A DNA stretch of 64,000 nucleotides from Nonomuraea dietziae (lineage in GTDB: Bacteria; Actinomycetota; Actinomycetes; Streptosporangiales; Streptosporangiaceae), in contig NZ_JACIBV010000001.1 of NCBI RefSeq assembly GCF_014195505.1, positions 4,402,001 to 4,466,000 on the forward strand. The letters are read 5' to 3'. The stretch's first letter is position 1. The number at the start of each line of letters is the position of its first letter. Positions 49,572-58,610 of this stretch are shown piece after piece. The notes under the pieces were generated by a model that was given only the letters and a program-made list of their open reading frames with translations, searched no databases and was not told the origin of the DNA. Made by a program: the position numbers and the translations under genes.

Positions 49572-50930
49572 ATGACCCATCCGCTGCGCCGGACGACGGC
49601 CGCGATCGCGGCACTGATCGCCGGTCTGTTCGCCGTTTTCGCGCTCTCGCCGGCCGCGTACGCCGCGGCCCCACCCGACGCCGCCTCAGTGATCTCCACC
49701 TGGAAGGGCGGGGACCCCCTCTTCGTGCAGTCAGGTTCGCCGCTCAGCTCCGACGAGCAGTCGGGGATCCGCGACGCGCTCAAGGGTGCCGACAACAAGG
49801 TCTACGCCGTGGCCCTGCCCGACAACACGGTGCAGGAGTCCGAGCTGGGCGCCTATTTCACCTCGCTGGGCAAGGCCCTTGACGAGGCCGGCCGCCCGCT
49901 CGCCACCATCGCGGTGCTCGACGGCAAGACCCTCTTCGCCTCCTCCAGCCAGGTGAAGCAGAACTATGTCACCCAGATCGCCAAGCTCTCGGTCAACGCC
50001 AACCCCGGCGACGTCGTGGCGGGCATGGAGGACTTCACCAACCGCATCGACCTCGCCGTCGCGGGCAAGCGCTCGGCGCTCAACTCCGGCAGCAGCGCGG
50101 GGAGCGAAGGCTCCGGCACCGGCGCGCTGGTCGGCCTCGGCGCTCTGGCCCTGGTCGGCGGTGGCGGTTACTTCCTCTACTCCAAGAACAAGAAGAAGAA
50201 GCTCGAGGCCAGGCGCCAGGCCGAGCTCGCCGCGGTCAAGACCACGGTGGAGGAGGACGTCACGAAGTTCGGTGAGGAGATCACCGAGCTCGACAGCGAC
50301 GTCAGGCTGGCCGGCGCGGGCGGCCAGAACATCACCGAGTGGCAGACCGCCCTCGACTCCTACGAGAAGGCCAAGGCACAGCTGGCCTCCGTGCAGCAGG
50401 CCGACCAGGTCCGCGACGTCACCACGACGCTCGAGGACGGCCGCTACGCGCTGGCCGTGGTGAAGGCCAGGGTCAACAACCAGCCCGTCCCCGAGCGGAG
50501 GGCGCCCTGCTTCTTCAACCCGCAGCACGGCCCCTCGGTCCGCGACGTGCGCTGGGCCCCTGCTGGCGGCGCGCCCCGCGAGGTGCCCGCCTGCGCGGCC
50601 GACGCCATGGCGGTGGAGGGCGGTTACGACCCGCAGACCCGCCAGGTCATGGTCAACGGCCAGTACCGTCCCTACTACGACGCCGGGCCTGCCTACCAGC
50701 CCTACGCCTACGGCTACTACGGCGGCTTCGGCGACGTCATGACCATGATGTTCGTCGGCACCATGATGGGCAGCATGCTCGGCGGCGGCTTCGGCATGGG
50801 CGGCTACGGCGGCGGCTACGCCGACGCGGGCGCCGGTGACTTCGGCGGCGACATGGGCGGCGGCGGCTGGAGCGACATGGGCGGCGGCGGTGACTTCGGC
50901 GGTGGCGACTTCGGTGGCGGTGACTGGTAG
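49572..50930 (+). CDS. Membrane protein with TPM-like N-terminus and Gly-rich tail
   Basis: A 452-residue protein. A signal-like hydrophobic N-terminus (TTAAIAALIAGLFAVFALSPAAYA) precedes an extracytoplasmic alpha/beta region with the outline of TPM-type domains (WKGGDPLFVQSGSPLSSDEQSGIRDALKG; inferred from spacing, not certain). One membrane helix follows (TGALVGLGALALVGGGGYFLYSKNKKKK), then a cytoplasmic coiled coil (LEARRQAELAAVKTTVEED). The tail is Gly/Met-rich (GGDMGGGGWSDMGGGGDFGGGDF). AAGGAGG precedes the chosen ATG. A hairpin terminator follows. Function unknown. Confidence 0.7.
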   Translation: MTHPLRRTTAAIAALIAGLFAVFALSPAAYAAAPPDAASVISTWKGGDPLFVQSGSPLSSDEQSGIRDALKGADNKVYAVALPDNTVQESELGAYFTSLGKALDEAGRPLATIAVLDGKTLFASSSQVKQNYVTQIAKLSVNANPGDVVAGMEDFTNRIDLAVAGKRSALNSGSSAGSEGSGTGALVGLGALALVGGGGYFLYSKNKKKKLEARRQAELAAVKTTVEEDVTKFGEEITELDSDVRLAGAGGQNITEWQTALDSYEKAKAQLASVQQADQVRDVTTTLEDGRYALAVVKARVNNQPVPERRAPCFFNPQHGPSVRDVRWAPAGGAPREVPACAADAMAVEGGYDPQTRQVMVNGQYRPYYDAGPAYQPYAYGYYGGFGDVMTMMFVGTMMGSMLGGGFGMGGYGGGYADAGAGDFGGDMGGGGWSDMGGGGDFGGGDFGGGDW

Positions 50931-50953
50931 CCACCCCCGCCTCCTGTCCTGAC

Positions 50954-50989
50954 CGAAAGGGTCCCGGTGAGTTCACCGGGACCCTTTCG
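50954..50989 (+). terminator. Rho-independent-type terminator after the 49572 gene
   Basis: Perfect inverted repeat with 17-bp arms: CGAAAGGGTCCCGGTGA at 50954-50970 and its reverse complement at 50973-50989, with GT between. A T-containing stretch (CGTCGTCC) follows but no run of T. The hairpin is 24 bases after the stop at 50930 and should stop transcription into the next gene. Confidence 0.85.
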
Positions 50990-51089
50990 TCGTCCACGGC
51001 TCCCGGGCAGCGCGGCGCGCCCCCGCGTTTGTAAGCTGAGGGCAAAGATCCCGTCTGGCGGACCCATGGGCCAGCGTCAAGGAGGCCCT

Positions 51090-52061
51090 GTGCGCCGTCT
51101 GATCCCCCTCACGCTCATCGCCGTCCTCACGGCGCTGCCCGCGCTGGTGTCCGTGGTCGTGACCGCGCCGGCCGCGCAGGCCCAGGCGGGGCCCTGCAGG
51201 GCGGCCGACAGGGTGAACCTGCGCGGGGCCGACTTCACCAACGGCCGCAGGTTCCCCGCCTCGTTTCGCTGCGCCGACCTCACGGGCGCGAAGCTCGACG
51301 GCGTCGACCTCACCCAGAAGGACCTGACGGGGGCCATTCTGCGCAAGGCCTCCATGAAGCAGACCGACCTCGGGCAGGTCACCGCGAAGTACGTCGACTT
51401 CAGGCAGGCCGACCTGCGCGGAGCCGACCTCGTCCAGATGCACGGCGACTACGCCGACCTGCGTGGCGCCAACCTCATCGACGTGGGCGCGACGCAGGTG
51501 CGCTTTCCCAGGGCCGACCTGAGCGGCGCCAAGCTCACCAGGGCTTATCTCGGCCAGGCCGACCTCACGCTCGCCAAGCTCGTCGACGCCGACCTCGTGG
51601 ATGCCGAGCTCGGCCAGGCCAAGGCTCGCAGGGCCGACTTCACCAGGGCGAAGCTGCACGAGGCTCAGATGATCTCGATCGAGGCGCCCAACGCCGTCTT
51701 CCGCGACGCGGACCTGCGGGAGGTGCGCTTCAGCTCCGCGAAGATGGACGGGGCCGTCCTGATCGGGGCCGACGTCCAGGACGCCGACTTCACCTTCGCC
51801 GACGACCTCGATCTGACCGGCGCCCGCGGCACGCCGAAGAACGTCCCCGACGACGCGAAGGGCCTCGCCTCGGCCTCGCCCTCGCCTTCACGTGGCGCGA
51901 CGGCTGAGTGGCCCGCCGCCTTCGACCCTCCGTCCACGCGGTCGGGGCTTCCCACGATCTCGCTGGGGTTGCTCCTGGTGGTCGTCGGCTCGGTCGGGCT
52001 GCTGGTCACCCTCACCCTGTGGGCCGCGGCGGCCCGCCGTCCTCCGCCCTACCGCGCCTGA
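51090..52061 (+). CDS. Secreted or membrane-anchored pentapeptide-repeat protein
   Basis: A 323-residue protein starting MRRLIPLTLIAVLTALPALVSVVVTAPAAQAQAG, a signal peptide. It is followed by about 40 pentapeptide repeats of the A(D/N)L(X)X kind (GADFTN, CADLTGAKLDGVDLTQKDLTG, ADLRGADLVQ) that form a right-handed beta-helix. A Ser/Pro-rich linker and a C-terminal membrane helix (ISLGLLLVVVGSVGLLVTLTLWA) end it. The GTG at 51090 has AAGGAGG in front; an upstream frame extension lacks the signal peptide at its N-terminus. Role unknown. Confidence 0.85.
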   Translation: MRRLIPLTLIAVLTALPALVSVVVTAPAAQAQAGPCRAADRVNLRGADFTNGRRFPASFRCADLTGAKLDGVDLTQKDLTGAILRKASMKQTDLGQVTAKYVDFRQADLRGADLVQMHGDYADLRGANLIDVGATQVRFPRADLSGAKLTRAYLGQADLTLAKLVDADLVDAELGQAKARRADFTRAKLHEAQMISIEAPNAVFRDADLREVRFSSAKMDGAVLIGADVQDADFTFADDLDLTGARGTPKNVPDDAKGLASASPSPSRGATAEWPAAFDPPSTRSGLPTISLGLLLVVVGSVGLLVTLTLWAAAARRPPPYRA

Positions 52062-52069
52062 GCGTGGCG

Positions 52070-53464
52070 TCAGATGCCGATGGCGGCGGTCGGCTGCATC
52101 AGGCGGCGCGCCGCCTCGGTGATGGAGCCGGACAGCGACGGGTAGACCGCGAAGGTGTGGGCCAGCTGGTCGACGGTGAGCCGCTGCTGCACGGCGACCG
52201 ACACCGCGAGGATCAGCTCGGAGGCCCTGGGAGCCACCACGACGCCACCGAGCACGATGCCGGTGTGCGGGCGGCAGAACAGCTTGATGAAGCCGTCGTT
52301 GAACCCCTGCATCTTGGCCCTGGCGTTGGTCGACAGCGGCAGCTTGACGACGTTCGCCTCGATCTCGCCTGCCTCGATCTGCTTCTGCGACACGCCGACG
52401 GAGGCGATCTCGGGGTCGGTGAAGATGTTGGAGGCGACGGTGGCGAGGCGCAGCGGCTGCACCGCCTCGCCGAGCGCGTGCCAGACCGCGATGCGGCCCT
52501 GCATCGCGGCGACGGAGGCGAGCATGAGCACGCCCGTGCAGTCGCCGGCGGCGTAGACGCCGGGGGCGGAGGTGCGTGACACCTTGTCGACCTGGACGAA
52601 CCCGCCCCTGTCGAGGGTCACCCCCGCCTCCTGCAGCCCGAGGCCCGAGGTGTTGGGGACCATGCCGACCGTCATCAGCGCGTGGGAGCCCTCGGCGGTG
52701 CGCCCGTCCTCCAGGGTCACCACGACCCCGTCCGCGGTGCGCTTGACCGACGAGGCGCGCGAGCGGCCCATGACGTTCATGCCGCGCCGCCGGTAGACCT
52801 CTTCGAGCACCTCCGCCGCGTCGGCGTCCTCGTTGGGCATCATGCGGTCGCGGGAGGAGACCAGCGTGACCTCGGAGCCGAGCGAGCGGTAGGCGCCGGC
52901 GAACTCGGCCCCCGTGACACCGGAGCCGACCACGATGAGGTGCTCGGGCAGCTCGTCGAGGTCGTAGAGGTGGCGCCAGGTGAGGATGCGCTCGCCGTCG
53001 GGCTCGGCGCCCGGCAGGATGCGCGGCGTGGCGCCGGTGGCGACGATCACGACGTCGGCCCTGATCGTACGGTCACCCGCCCTGACCACCTGCGGGTCGA
53101 CCAGCCGGCCACGGGCCTTGATGATCTCGACGCCCTCGGCGGCGACCCGCGCGCCGATGTCGGCGGACTGCGCCTGGGCCAGCTCCTTCACCCGCTTGTT
53201 GACCAGCGGCATGTCGACCTCGGCCGAGCCCGCGTCGCCGTCGGCCCCGCCCGAGTAGTGCACGCCCAGCGAGGGCGCGTCGAGCAGCGCCTGCTTACGG
53301 ACGGAGGTCGCGATCATCGTCTTGGACGGCACGCAGTCGGTCAGGACGCACGCGCCGCCTGGGCCGTCCTCTTCGACCATCGTGACCTGCGCACCCAGTT
53401 GCGCGGCCACCAGAGCCGCCTCGTAGCCGCCTGGTCCGCCACCGATGATCACGATCCTAGTCAC
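52070..53464 (-). CDS. lpdA: NAD(P)H-quinone dehydrogenase LpdA (pyridine nucleotide-disulfide family)
   Basis: A 464-residue flavoprotein: FAD site IVIIGGGPGGYEAALVAAQLG at the start, redox-type C-x4-C (GGACVLTDCVPSKTMI), NAD(P) site IVVGSGVTGAEFAGAY, second FAD motif PGVYAAGDCTG, and a C-terminal interface domain. The C-terminus reads AHTFAVYPSLSGSITEAARRL instead of the HAHPT-E of lipoamide dehydrogenases, so it is not a true Lpd. In M. tuberculosis LpdA is a quinone reductase with an altered active site. The GTG at 53462-53464 fits the family opening. It converges on the pentapeptide gene with an 8-bp gap. Confidence 0.9.
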   Translation of the reverse strand: MTRIVIIGGGPGGYEAALVAAQLGAQVTMVEEDGPGGACVLTDCVPSKTMIATSVRKQALLDAPSLGVHYSGGADGDAGSAEVDMPLVNKRVKELAQAQSADIGARVAAEGVEIIKARGRLVDPQVVRAGDRTIRADVVIVATGATPRILPGAEPDGERILTWRHLYDLDELPEHLIVVGSGVTGAEFAGAYRSLGSEVTLVSSRDRMMPNEDADAAEVLEEVYRRRGMNVMGRSRASSVKRTADGVVVTLEDGRTAEGSHALMTVGMVPNTSGLGLQEAGVTLDRGGFVQVDKVSRTSAPGVYAAGDCTGVLMLASVAAMQGRIAVWHALGEAVQPLRLATVASNIFTDPEIASVGVSQKQIEAGEIEANVVKLPLSTNARAKMQGFNDGFIKLFCRPHTGIVLGGVVVAPRASELILAVSVAVQQRLTVDQLAHTFAVYPSLSGSITEAARRLMQPTAAIGI

Positions 53465-53595
53465 GTGTCCCATTGTCCCGCATATGGAGAGGCGACAACG
53501 AACCGGTCCCCGCCCATGGCGATCGGAACGACGTCGGCGCTCCCAGGCGTGGCAGGATGGCGCGGTGGTGAGCACCACTTGGCGAGGAGTGTGAA

Positions 53596-54087
53596 ATGGG
53601 ACGACTTCCTGATTCGCCGCAGAATACGGGCGGAACCAGGCTCTACGCGGCCTATGGCTCGAACATGGATCCCAAACAGATGGCCATGAGAGCCCCCCAC
53701 TCCCCCGTGCGGGGCGTGGGCTGGCTGCAGGGCTGGCGCCTGACGTTCTGCGGTGAGGACGCTCGCTGGGAGGGCGCCCTGGCCTCGATCGTGGAGGACC
53801 CCGACGAGCATGTCTTCGTCGTTCTGTACGACGTGCCCGAGTGGGACGAGTCGTCTCTCGACCAGTGGGAGGGCGCCAGCCGCGGTCTCTACCACAAGGT
53901 GCGGCTGCGCGTTCACACGCTCGACGGCGACGTCCTCGCCTGGTTCTACGTGCTCGACAGCTACGAGGGCGGCCTGCCCTCGGCGCGCTATCTCGGCATC
54001 CTGGCCGACGCGGCGGAGGTGGCGGGCGCTCCCGACGACTATGTCAAGGGCCTGCGCGGCCGTCCCTGCAAGTCGCTGGGCAGCTGA
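53596..54087 (+). CDS. Gamma-glutamylcyclotransferase-like (GGCT-fold) protein
   Basis: A 163-residue protein with the YGSN signature at 20-23 (YAAYGSNMDP) and the general acid E92 in LDQWEGASRGLYHKV. These are the hallmarks of the GGCT/AIG2-like fold, whose members cyclise gamma-glutamyl amines. Substrate unknown. GAGGAG precedes the ATG. It is divergent from lpdA, and a hairpin terminator follows its stop. Confidence 0.88.
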   Translation: MGRLPDSPQNTGGTRLYAAYGSNMDPKQMAMRAPHSPVRGVGWLQGWRLTFCGEDARWEGALASIVEDPDEHVFVVLYDVPEWDESSLDQWEGASRGLYHKVRLRVHTLDGDVLAWFYVLDSYEGGLPSARYLGILADAAEVAGAPDDYVKGLRGRPCKSLGS

Positions 54088-54099
54088 CGTCGCGCGCCA

Positions 54100-54129
54100 C
54101 GGTGCGCCCGGCCGTGACCGGGCGCACCG
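54100..54129. terminator. Bidirectional terminator between convergent genes
   Basis: Perfect 12-bp stem CGGTGCGCCCGG (54100-54111) / CCGGGCGCACCG (54118-54129) with loop CCGTGA, lying between the GGCT gene (ends 54087) and the MHS transporter gene (ends 54150). It can serve both directions. No long T-run. Confidence 0.75.
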
Positions 54130-54149
54130 CATGATCAGCCGCGCGTCGG

Positions 54150-55442
54150 TCAGCTCAGCGGCTGGTCCTTGGTCTCCTTCAGCGCGAAGACGTAGACCAG
54201 CGTGGAGACCAGCGCCAGGGCCGACATGTACCAGGGGAAGAGCCCCGAGTTTCCCGCGTCCTTGAGCGCGGTGCCGATCAGCGGCGCGGTGCCACCGAAG
54301 ATCGCGACGGTCAGCGAGTAGGGGAAGCCCGCGCCCGACGCCCGCACCCTGGTCGGGAAGAGCTCGGAGTTCACCGCCGCCGAGATCGAGGTGAAGCAGC
54401 CGAGGAAGACCATGCCGATGAGCTGGATGGTCAGCAGGCTGCCGAAGGAGTTGGACAGCGCGCCGAGCATCGGCACCGGCAGCAGCGTGAAGGCCAGGCC
54501 GAAGGCGATCAGCATGGGCCTGCGGCCGATCCTGTCCGACAGCATGCCGAGCAGCGGCTGCAGCACCATGAAGAAGAGCAGGGAGATGGTGCCGACCTGC
54601 AGCGACATGGCGGGGTCGAAGCCCACGTTCTGCTGGGCGTAGGTCGGCAGGAAGGTCGTCCACGTGTAGTAGGCGACGGTGCCGGCCACGGTGATGCCGA
54701 CGATCATGGCGGCCTTGGTCGGGTAGCGGACCAGGAACTCGAAGAGTTTCGGCCGTTCGGCCCTGCCCTCCTGGATCTCCTGCGACACGGCCGAGGTCTC
54801 GTCGGCGCCCTTGCGGATCCACAGGCCGACGAGGCTGATCACCGCGCCGATGACGAACGGGATGCGCCAGCCGTAGGAGCTCATGTCGGCCTTGGACAGC
54901 ATCGTGGCCAGCAGGGCGGCCAGGCCCGAGGCGAGGAGCTGGCCGATGGTCGTGCTGACGTACTGGAAGCTCGAGAACAGGCCACGGCGGCCTGGAGGGG
55001 CCGACTCCACCAGGAAGGTGGTGGCGGCGGCGAACTCGCCGCCGACCGACAGGCCCTGGATGAGCCTGGCGAGCGTCAGGATGATCGGGGCCAGCACGCC
55101 GGCCGCCGCGTAGGTCGGGGTGACGGCCAGCAGCAGCGAGCCCGCGCCCATGAGGATGATGGTGAAGGTCATGGCGGCCTTGCGGCCGAACCTGTCGGCG
55201 AAGGAGCCGACCAGGAGCCCGCCGAGCGGTCGCATGAAGAATCCCACCGCGAAGATCGCGAAGGCGCTCAGCACGGGGACGAGGGGGTTGTCGTTCTCGG
55301 GGAAGACCTGGCTGGAGAAGTAGACGGCCAGGAACGAGTACGCGTACCAGTCGTACCATTCGACGACGTTGCCGACGCTTGCTGCCAAAAGCTGACGGCC
55401 CCGACTCCGGGGGATGCCGAGCGGCGAGCTGGTGATGGTCAC
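54150..55442 (-). CDS. MFS transporter, metabolite:H+ symporter (MHS) subfamily
   Basis: A 430-residue 12-helix transporter. The MHS signature GNVVEWYDWYAYS is in helix 1 and the MFS loop motif GSFADRFGRKAAM follows helix 2. A second copy of the loop motif is at MLSDRIGRRPM in the second half. MHS members move dicarboxylates, shikimate, betaine and similar compounds with protons. The GTG at 55440-55442 has AAAGGAG upstream; the frame upstream of it overlaps the regulator promoter. It is divergent from an Lrp/AsnC regulator and a peptidase gene, which suggests import of an amide or peptide-like substrate. Confidence 0.9.
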   Translation of the reverse strand: MTITSSPLGIPRSRGRQLLAASVGNVVEWYDWYAYSFLAVYFSSQVFPENDNPLVPVLSAFAIFAVGFFMRPLGGLLVGSFADRFGRKAAMTFTIILMGAGSLLLAVTPTYAAAGVLAPIILTLARLIQGLSVGGEFAAATTFLVESAPPGRRGLFSSFQYVSTTIGQLLASGLAALLATMLSKADMSSYGWRIPFVIGAVISLVGLWIRKGADETSAVSQEIQEGRAERPKLFEFLVRYPTKAAMIVGITVAGTVAYYTWTTFLPTYAQQNVGFDPAMSLQVGTISLLFFMVLQPLLGMLSDRIGRRPMLIAFGLAFTLLPVPMLGALSNSFGSLLTIQLIGMVFLGCFTSISAAVNSELFPTRVRASGAGFPYSLTVAIFGGTAPLIGTALKDAGNSGLFPWYMSALALVSTLVYVFALKETKDQPLS

Positions 55443-55553
55443 CAGGGGGCTCCTTTGCTTCGGGTGCGGTGATGGCTTACTGTGCATCCGGACGACCGAA
55501 ACAGTCAAATATCTATTCACATATTTACAAATCCGACATGGAGTCAGCTCGAG
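55443..55553. promoter_or_regulatory. Divergent AT-rich promoter/operator for the transporter and the Lrp-type regulator
   Basis: 111 bp with a markedly AT-rich core. AAATAT (55507-55512) and ATATTT (55521-55526) form an inverted repeat with an 8-nt spacer, inside AAATATCTATTCACATATTT. Lrp/AsnC proteins favour AT-rich dyads. The site is well placed to control both the transporter and the regulator. Promoter hexamers were not assigned. Confidence 0.5.
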
Positions 55554-56513
55554 GTGGATGTTCTCGACCGGCGGCTTGTCGCCGCTCTGCAGGTCAGCCC
55601 GCGCGCGTCCTGGGGCGAGATCGGCAGGGCGGTGGGTGAGCACGAGCGCACGGTCGCCAGGCGGCTCCAGCGGCTGATCACCGACGGCGCGGTCCAGGTC
55701 ACCGCCATCTACGACGACCTGCGCTCGGGGCACGGCCGACCCGTCCACCTGCACGTCCAGGTCAGGGCGGGCATGTCGGCCATGGTGGCCGACGCGCTGG
55801 CCTCCAGGCCCGACACCCGCTCGGTCTACTCGGTGACCGGCGCGGCCGACATCGGCGCCGAGCTGGTGGCGCCCAGCAGGGCCGCGCTGCACGAGATCCT
55901 CAACGTCGAGGTGCACGGCATCGACGGTGTCGCGGGCACGCAGACGCAGGTGGTGCTGCACACCTTCCGCACGGTGGCCGAGTGGCACGCGCCGTACCTC
56001 ACCGACGAGGAGATCGAGCTGCTGCGCCCGCCGCTGCCCGACGTCGTCCTGCCCGACCAGGACGGCCTGTCGCCGCTGGAGAGCGAGGTGGCCGAGCTGC
56101 TCGTCGCCGACGGCAGGATCGCCTTCACCTCGATCGCCGAGAGGACCGGCATCTCGGTGCCCACCGCCAGGCGCAGGGTCGCCTCGCTGCTGGAGCGGCG
56201 GGTGCTGCTGCTGCGGGCCGAGGTCGAGCCCTCGCTGCTCGGCCTGGAGGTCGAGGCGCAGCTGTGGCTGCGGGTGCGCCCCCACGGCCTCGACCAGGTC
56301 GGCGAGACGCTGAAGAGACACCCGGGGGTCCGCTACTGCGCGGCCACCTCGGGCACCTACACCATGCTCGTCCAGGTGGCGGTGGCTCACGAGGCCGACC
56401 TCTACCGCTTTCTGACGGAGGTCGTCGGTCCCCTGGACGACGTGACCGACGTCAACGTCACCCTCATCACCCGGGCCTACAAGCGCGGGTTCCTACGCAA
56501 GGAGCACTCATGA
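55554..56513 (+). CDS. Lrp/AsnC-family regulator with two AsnC modules
   Basis: A 319-residue regulator holding two tandem AsnC-type modules: HTH 1 (LDRRLVAALQVSPRASWGEIGRAVGEHERTVARRLQRL), ligand-binding beta-alpha-beta-beta region (to about 150), HTH 2 (LSPLESEVAELLVADGRIAFTSIAERTGISVPTARRRV) and a second C-terminal domain. This double form is common in actinomycetes. It overlaps the peptidase gene by four bases (ATGA), so it probably regulates the peptidase and the divergent transporter. The GTG start has a GGAG about 10 bases upstream; exact start moderately sure. Confidence 0.88.
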   Translation: MDVLDRRLVAALQVSPRASWGEIGRAVGEHERTVARRLQRLITDGAVQVTAIYDDLRSGHGRPVHLHVQVRAGMSAMVADALASRPDTRSVYSVTGAADIGAELVAPSRAALHEILNVEVHGIDGVAGTQTQVVLHTFRTVAEWHAPYLTDEEIELLRPPLPDVVLPDQDGLSPLESEVAELLVADGRIAFTSIAERTGISVPTARRRVASLLERRVLLLRAEVEPSLLGLEVEAQLWLRVRPHGLDQVGETLKRHPGVRYCAATSGTYTMLVQVAVAHEADLYRFLTEVVGPLDDVTDVNVTLITRAYKRGFLRKEHS

Positions 56514-57814
56514 CCCCCGCCGAACTGGAAGTCGCCGAGCTCTGCGCCGAGCTGATCCGGGTGGACAGCAGCAACTACGGCGACGGGAGCGGCCCAGGCG
56601 AGCGCGCCGCCGCCGAGGTCGTCATGGCGCGGCTGTCCGAGGTCGGCGTCGAGGCGCACTACAGCGAGAGCGCCCCAGGCAGGGGCAACGTCGTGACCAG
56701 GATCGAGGGCAGCGACCCCTCGCTGCCCGCGCTGCTGGTCCACGGCCACCTGGACGTGGTGCCCGCCAACGCGGCCGACTGGAGCGTGGACCCGTTCGCC
56801 GGTGAGATCCGCGACGGCTACATCTGGGGCCGCGGCGCGGTCGACATGAAGGACATGGACGCGATGATGCTCGCGGTCCTGCGCCAGATGGTCAGCGAGG
56901 GCAGGCGTCCTCGCAGGGACATCGTGTTCGCGTGGGTCGCCGACGAGGAGGCCGGCGGCGTCTACGGCGCCAAGTACCTCACCGCCAACCACCGTGAGCT
57001 GTTCGACGGCGTCACCGAGTCGATCAGCGAGGTCGGGGGCTACTCCCTCGAGGTCGACCCCGACCTGCGCCTCTACCTCATCGAGACCGCGCAGAAGGGC
57101 CTGTCCTGGATGCGCCTGGTCGCCGACGGCACGGCGGGCCACGGCTCGATGCTCAACTCCAGCAACGCCGTGACCGAGGTGGCCAAGGCCGTGGCCCGCC
57201 TGGGCTCCCACGAGTGGCCGCTGACGCTCACGCCCACCGTGCGGCAGTTCCTCACCGAGGTGTCGGACGCCTTCGGCCTGCCCTTCGACCCCGAGAACCC
57301 GACCCCCGTGCTGGACAAGCTGGGCCCGCTGGTCCGCTTCGTCGGCGCGACGCTGAGCCACACCACCAACCCGACCATGCTGAGCGCCGGGTACAAGGCC
57401 AACGTCATCCCCGGACAGGCCGAGGCGGTCGTGGACGGGCGCTTCCTGCCCGGCTACGAGGACGACTTCTTCAAGACCGTCGACGAGCTGCTCGGCCCGA
57501 ACGTGCGCCGCGAGTTCGTGCAGCACGACATCGCGCTGGAGACGACGTTCGACGGCGCGCTGGTCGAGTCGATGATCGCGGCGCTGAAGGCGGAGGACCC
57601 GACCGCGCGGGCGGTGCCGTACTGCATGTCGGGCGGCACCGACAACAAGACCTTCTTCGCCGACCTCGGTGTGCGCGGGTTCGGGTTCGTGCCGCTGCGC
57701 CTGCCCAAGGACATGGACTTCGCCGGCATGTTCCACGGCGTGGACGAGCGGGTCCCCGTCGAGGCGCTGCAGTTCGGCGTGCGGGTCCTCGACAGGCTGC
57801 TCCTAAACTACTGA
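56510..57814 (+). CDS. M20-family metallopeptidase (dipeptidase/deacylase)
   Basis: A 434-residue metal-dependent hydrolase. Metal ligands: H80 and D82 (LVHGHLDVVPA), D112 (RGAVDMKDMDA), E146/E147 (WVADEEAGGVYG) and a C-terminal His (AGMFHGVDERVP). The dimerisation domain is in the middle (about 190-300). Family members cleave dipeptides, N-acyl amino acids or carbamoyl derivatives. Overlap with the regulator and divergent transporter suggests an operon for uptake and hydrolysis of such a compound. In mycobacteria related M20 genes (amiA/amiB) lie beside deoD. Confidence 0.9.
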   Translation: MTPAELEVAELCAELIRVDSSNYGDGSGPGERAAAEVVMARLSEVGVEAHYSESAPGRGNVVTRIEGSDPSLPALLVHGHLDVVPANAADWSVDPFAGEIRDGYIWGRGAVDMKDMDAMMLAVLRQMVSEGRRPRRDIVFAWVADEEAGGVYGAKYLTANHRELFDGVTESISEVGGYSLEVDPDLRLYLIETAQKGLSWMRLVADGTAGHGSMLNSSNAVTEVAKAVARLGSHEWPLTLTPTVRQFLTEVSDAFGLPFDPENPTPVLDKLGPLVRFVGATLSHTTNPTMLSAGYKANVIPGQAEAVVDGRFLPGYEDDFFKTVDELLGPNVRREFVQHDIALETTFDGALVESMIAALKAEDPTARAVPYCMSGGTDNKTFFADLGVRGFGFVPLRLPKDMDFAGMFHGVDERVPVEALQFGVRVLDRLLLNY

Positions 57815-57815
57815 G

Positions 57816-58610
57816 ATGACCTATGTTCAGGCCCAGGAGGCCGCCGCCGCCCTGAGGAAGGCCACCGAGCTCGACGTCTTCGACGTGGCGCTCGTGATGG
57901 GGTCGGGCTGGGTGCCCGCGGCCGACGCGATCGGCGACACGCTCGTCGAGCTGCCGGTTACGGACCTTCCGGGCTTCAACCCTCCGGCGGTGGCCGGCCA
58001 CGCGGGAAGGGTCCGCGTCGTGCGCACCCCCTCGGGACGGCACGCGCTGATCTTCCTGGGCCGCACCCACCTGTACGAGGGGCTCGGCGTCGACCCCGTC
58101 GTCCACGGCGTGCGCACCGCCCTGGCGGCCGGCGTGCGCACGGTCGTGCTGACCAACGCGGCCGGCGGTCTGCGCCCCGAGACGCAGAACGTCGGCGACC
58201 CCGTGCTGATCAGCGACCACATCAACCTGACCGGCGCCAACCCGCTGACCGGCGCGACCTTCATCGACCTCACCGAGGTCTACTCCAAGCGCCTGCGCGC
58301 CCTGGCGACCCAGGTGGACCCCTCGCTGGCCGAGGGTGTCTACGTGGCCTTCCGCGGCCCGACCTACGAGACGCCCGCCGAGATCCGCATGCTGCGCACG
58401 CTCGGCGGCGACATGGTCGGCATGTCTACGGTCCTCGAGGCCATCGCGGCCCGCGCGGGCGGCGCCGAGGTGCTCGGCATCTCGCTGGTCACCAACCCCG
58501 GCGCGGGGCTGGTCGGTGAGCCGCTCAACCACGAGGAGGTCCTCGAGGTCGGCCGCGCGACCGCCACCAGGATGGGCGCGCTGCTGGCCAAGGTGGTCGA
58601 CAGGCTGTGA
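57816..58610 (+). CDS. deoD: Purine nucleoside phosphorylase
   Basis: A 264-residue trimeric-type PNP. The opening VALVMGSGWVPAADAIGD has the GSG phosphate loop. It continues with LTNAAGGLRPETQNVGDPVLISDHINLTGANPL, the purine-binding AFRGPTYETPAEIRMLRTLGGDMVGMSTVLEAIAAR and SLVTNPGAGLVGEPLNHEEVLEVG. It splits inosine and guanosine with phosphate. Starts one base after the peptidase stop and overlaps the mutase by four (GTGA). In trimeric PNPs the residue at the purine site is Asn; here NPG is kept (TNPGAG). Confidence 0.93.
   Translation: MTYVQAQEAAAALRKATELDVFDVALVMGSGWVPAADAIGDTLVELPVTDLPGFNPPAVAGHAGRVRVVRTPSGRHALIFLGRTHLYEGLGVDPVVHGVRTALAAGVRTVVLTNAAGGLRPETQNVGDPVLISDHINLTGANPLTGATFIDLTEVYSKRLRALATQVDPSLAEGVYVAFRGPTYETPAEIRMLRTLGGDMVGMSTVLEAIAARAGGAEVLGISLVTNPGAGLVGEPLNHEEVLEVGRATATRMGALLAKVVDRL

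Noticed and set aside
52070..53464. Dihydrolipoamide dehydrogenase
   Set aside because: The HxHPTxxE active-site segment is replaced by TFAVYPSLSGSITEAA, pointing to LpdA-type quinone reductase.
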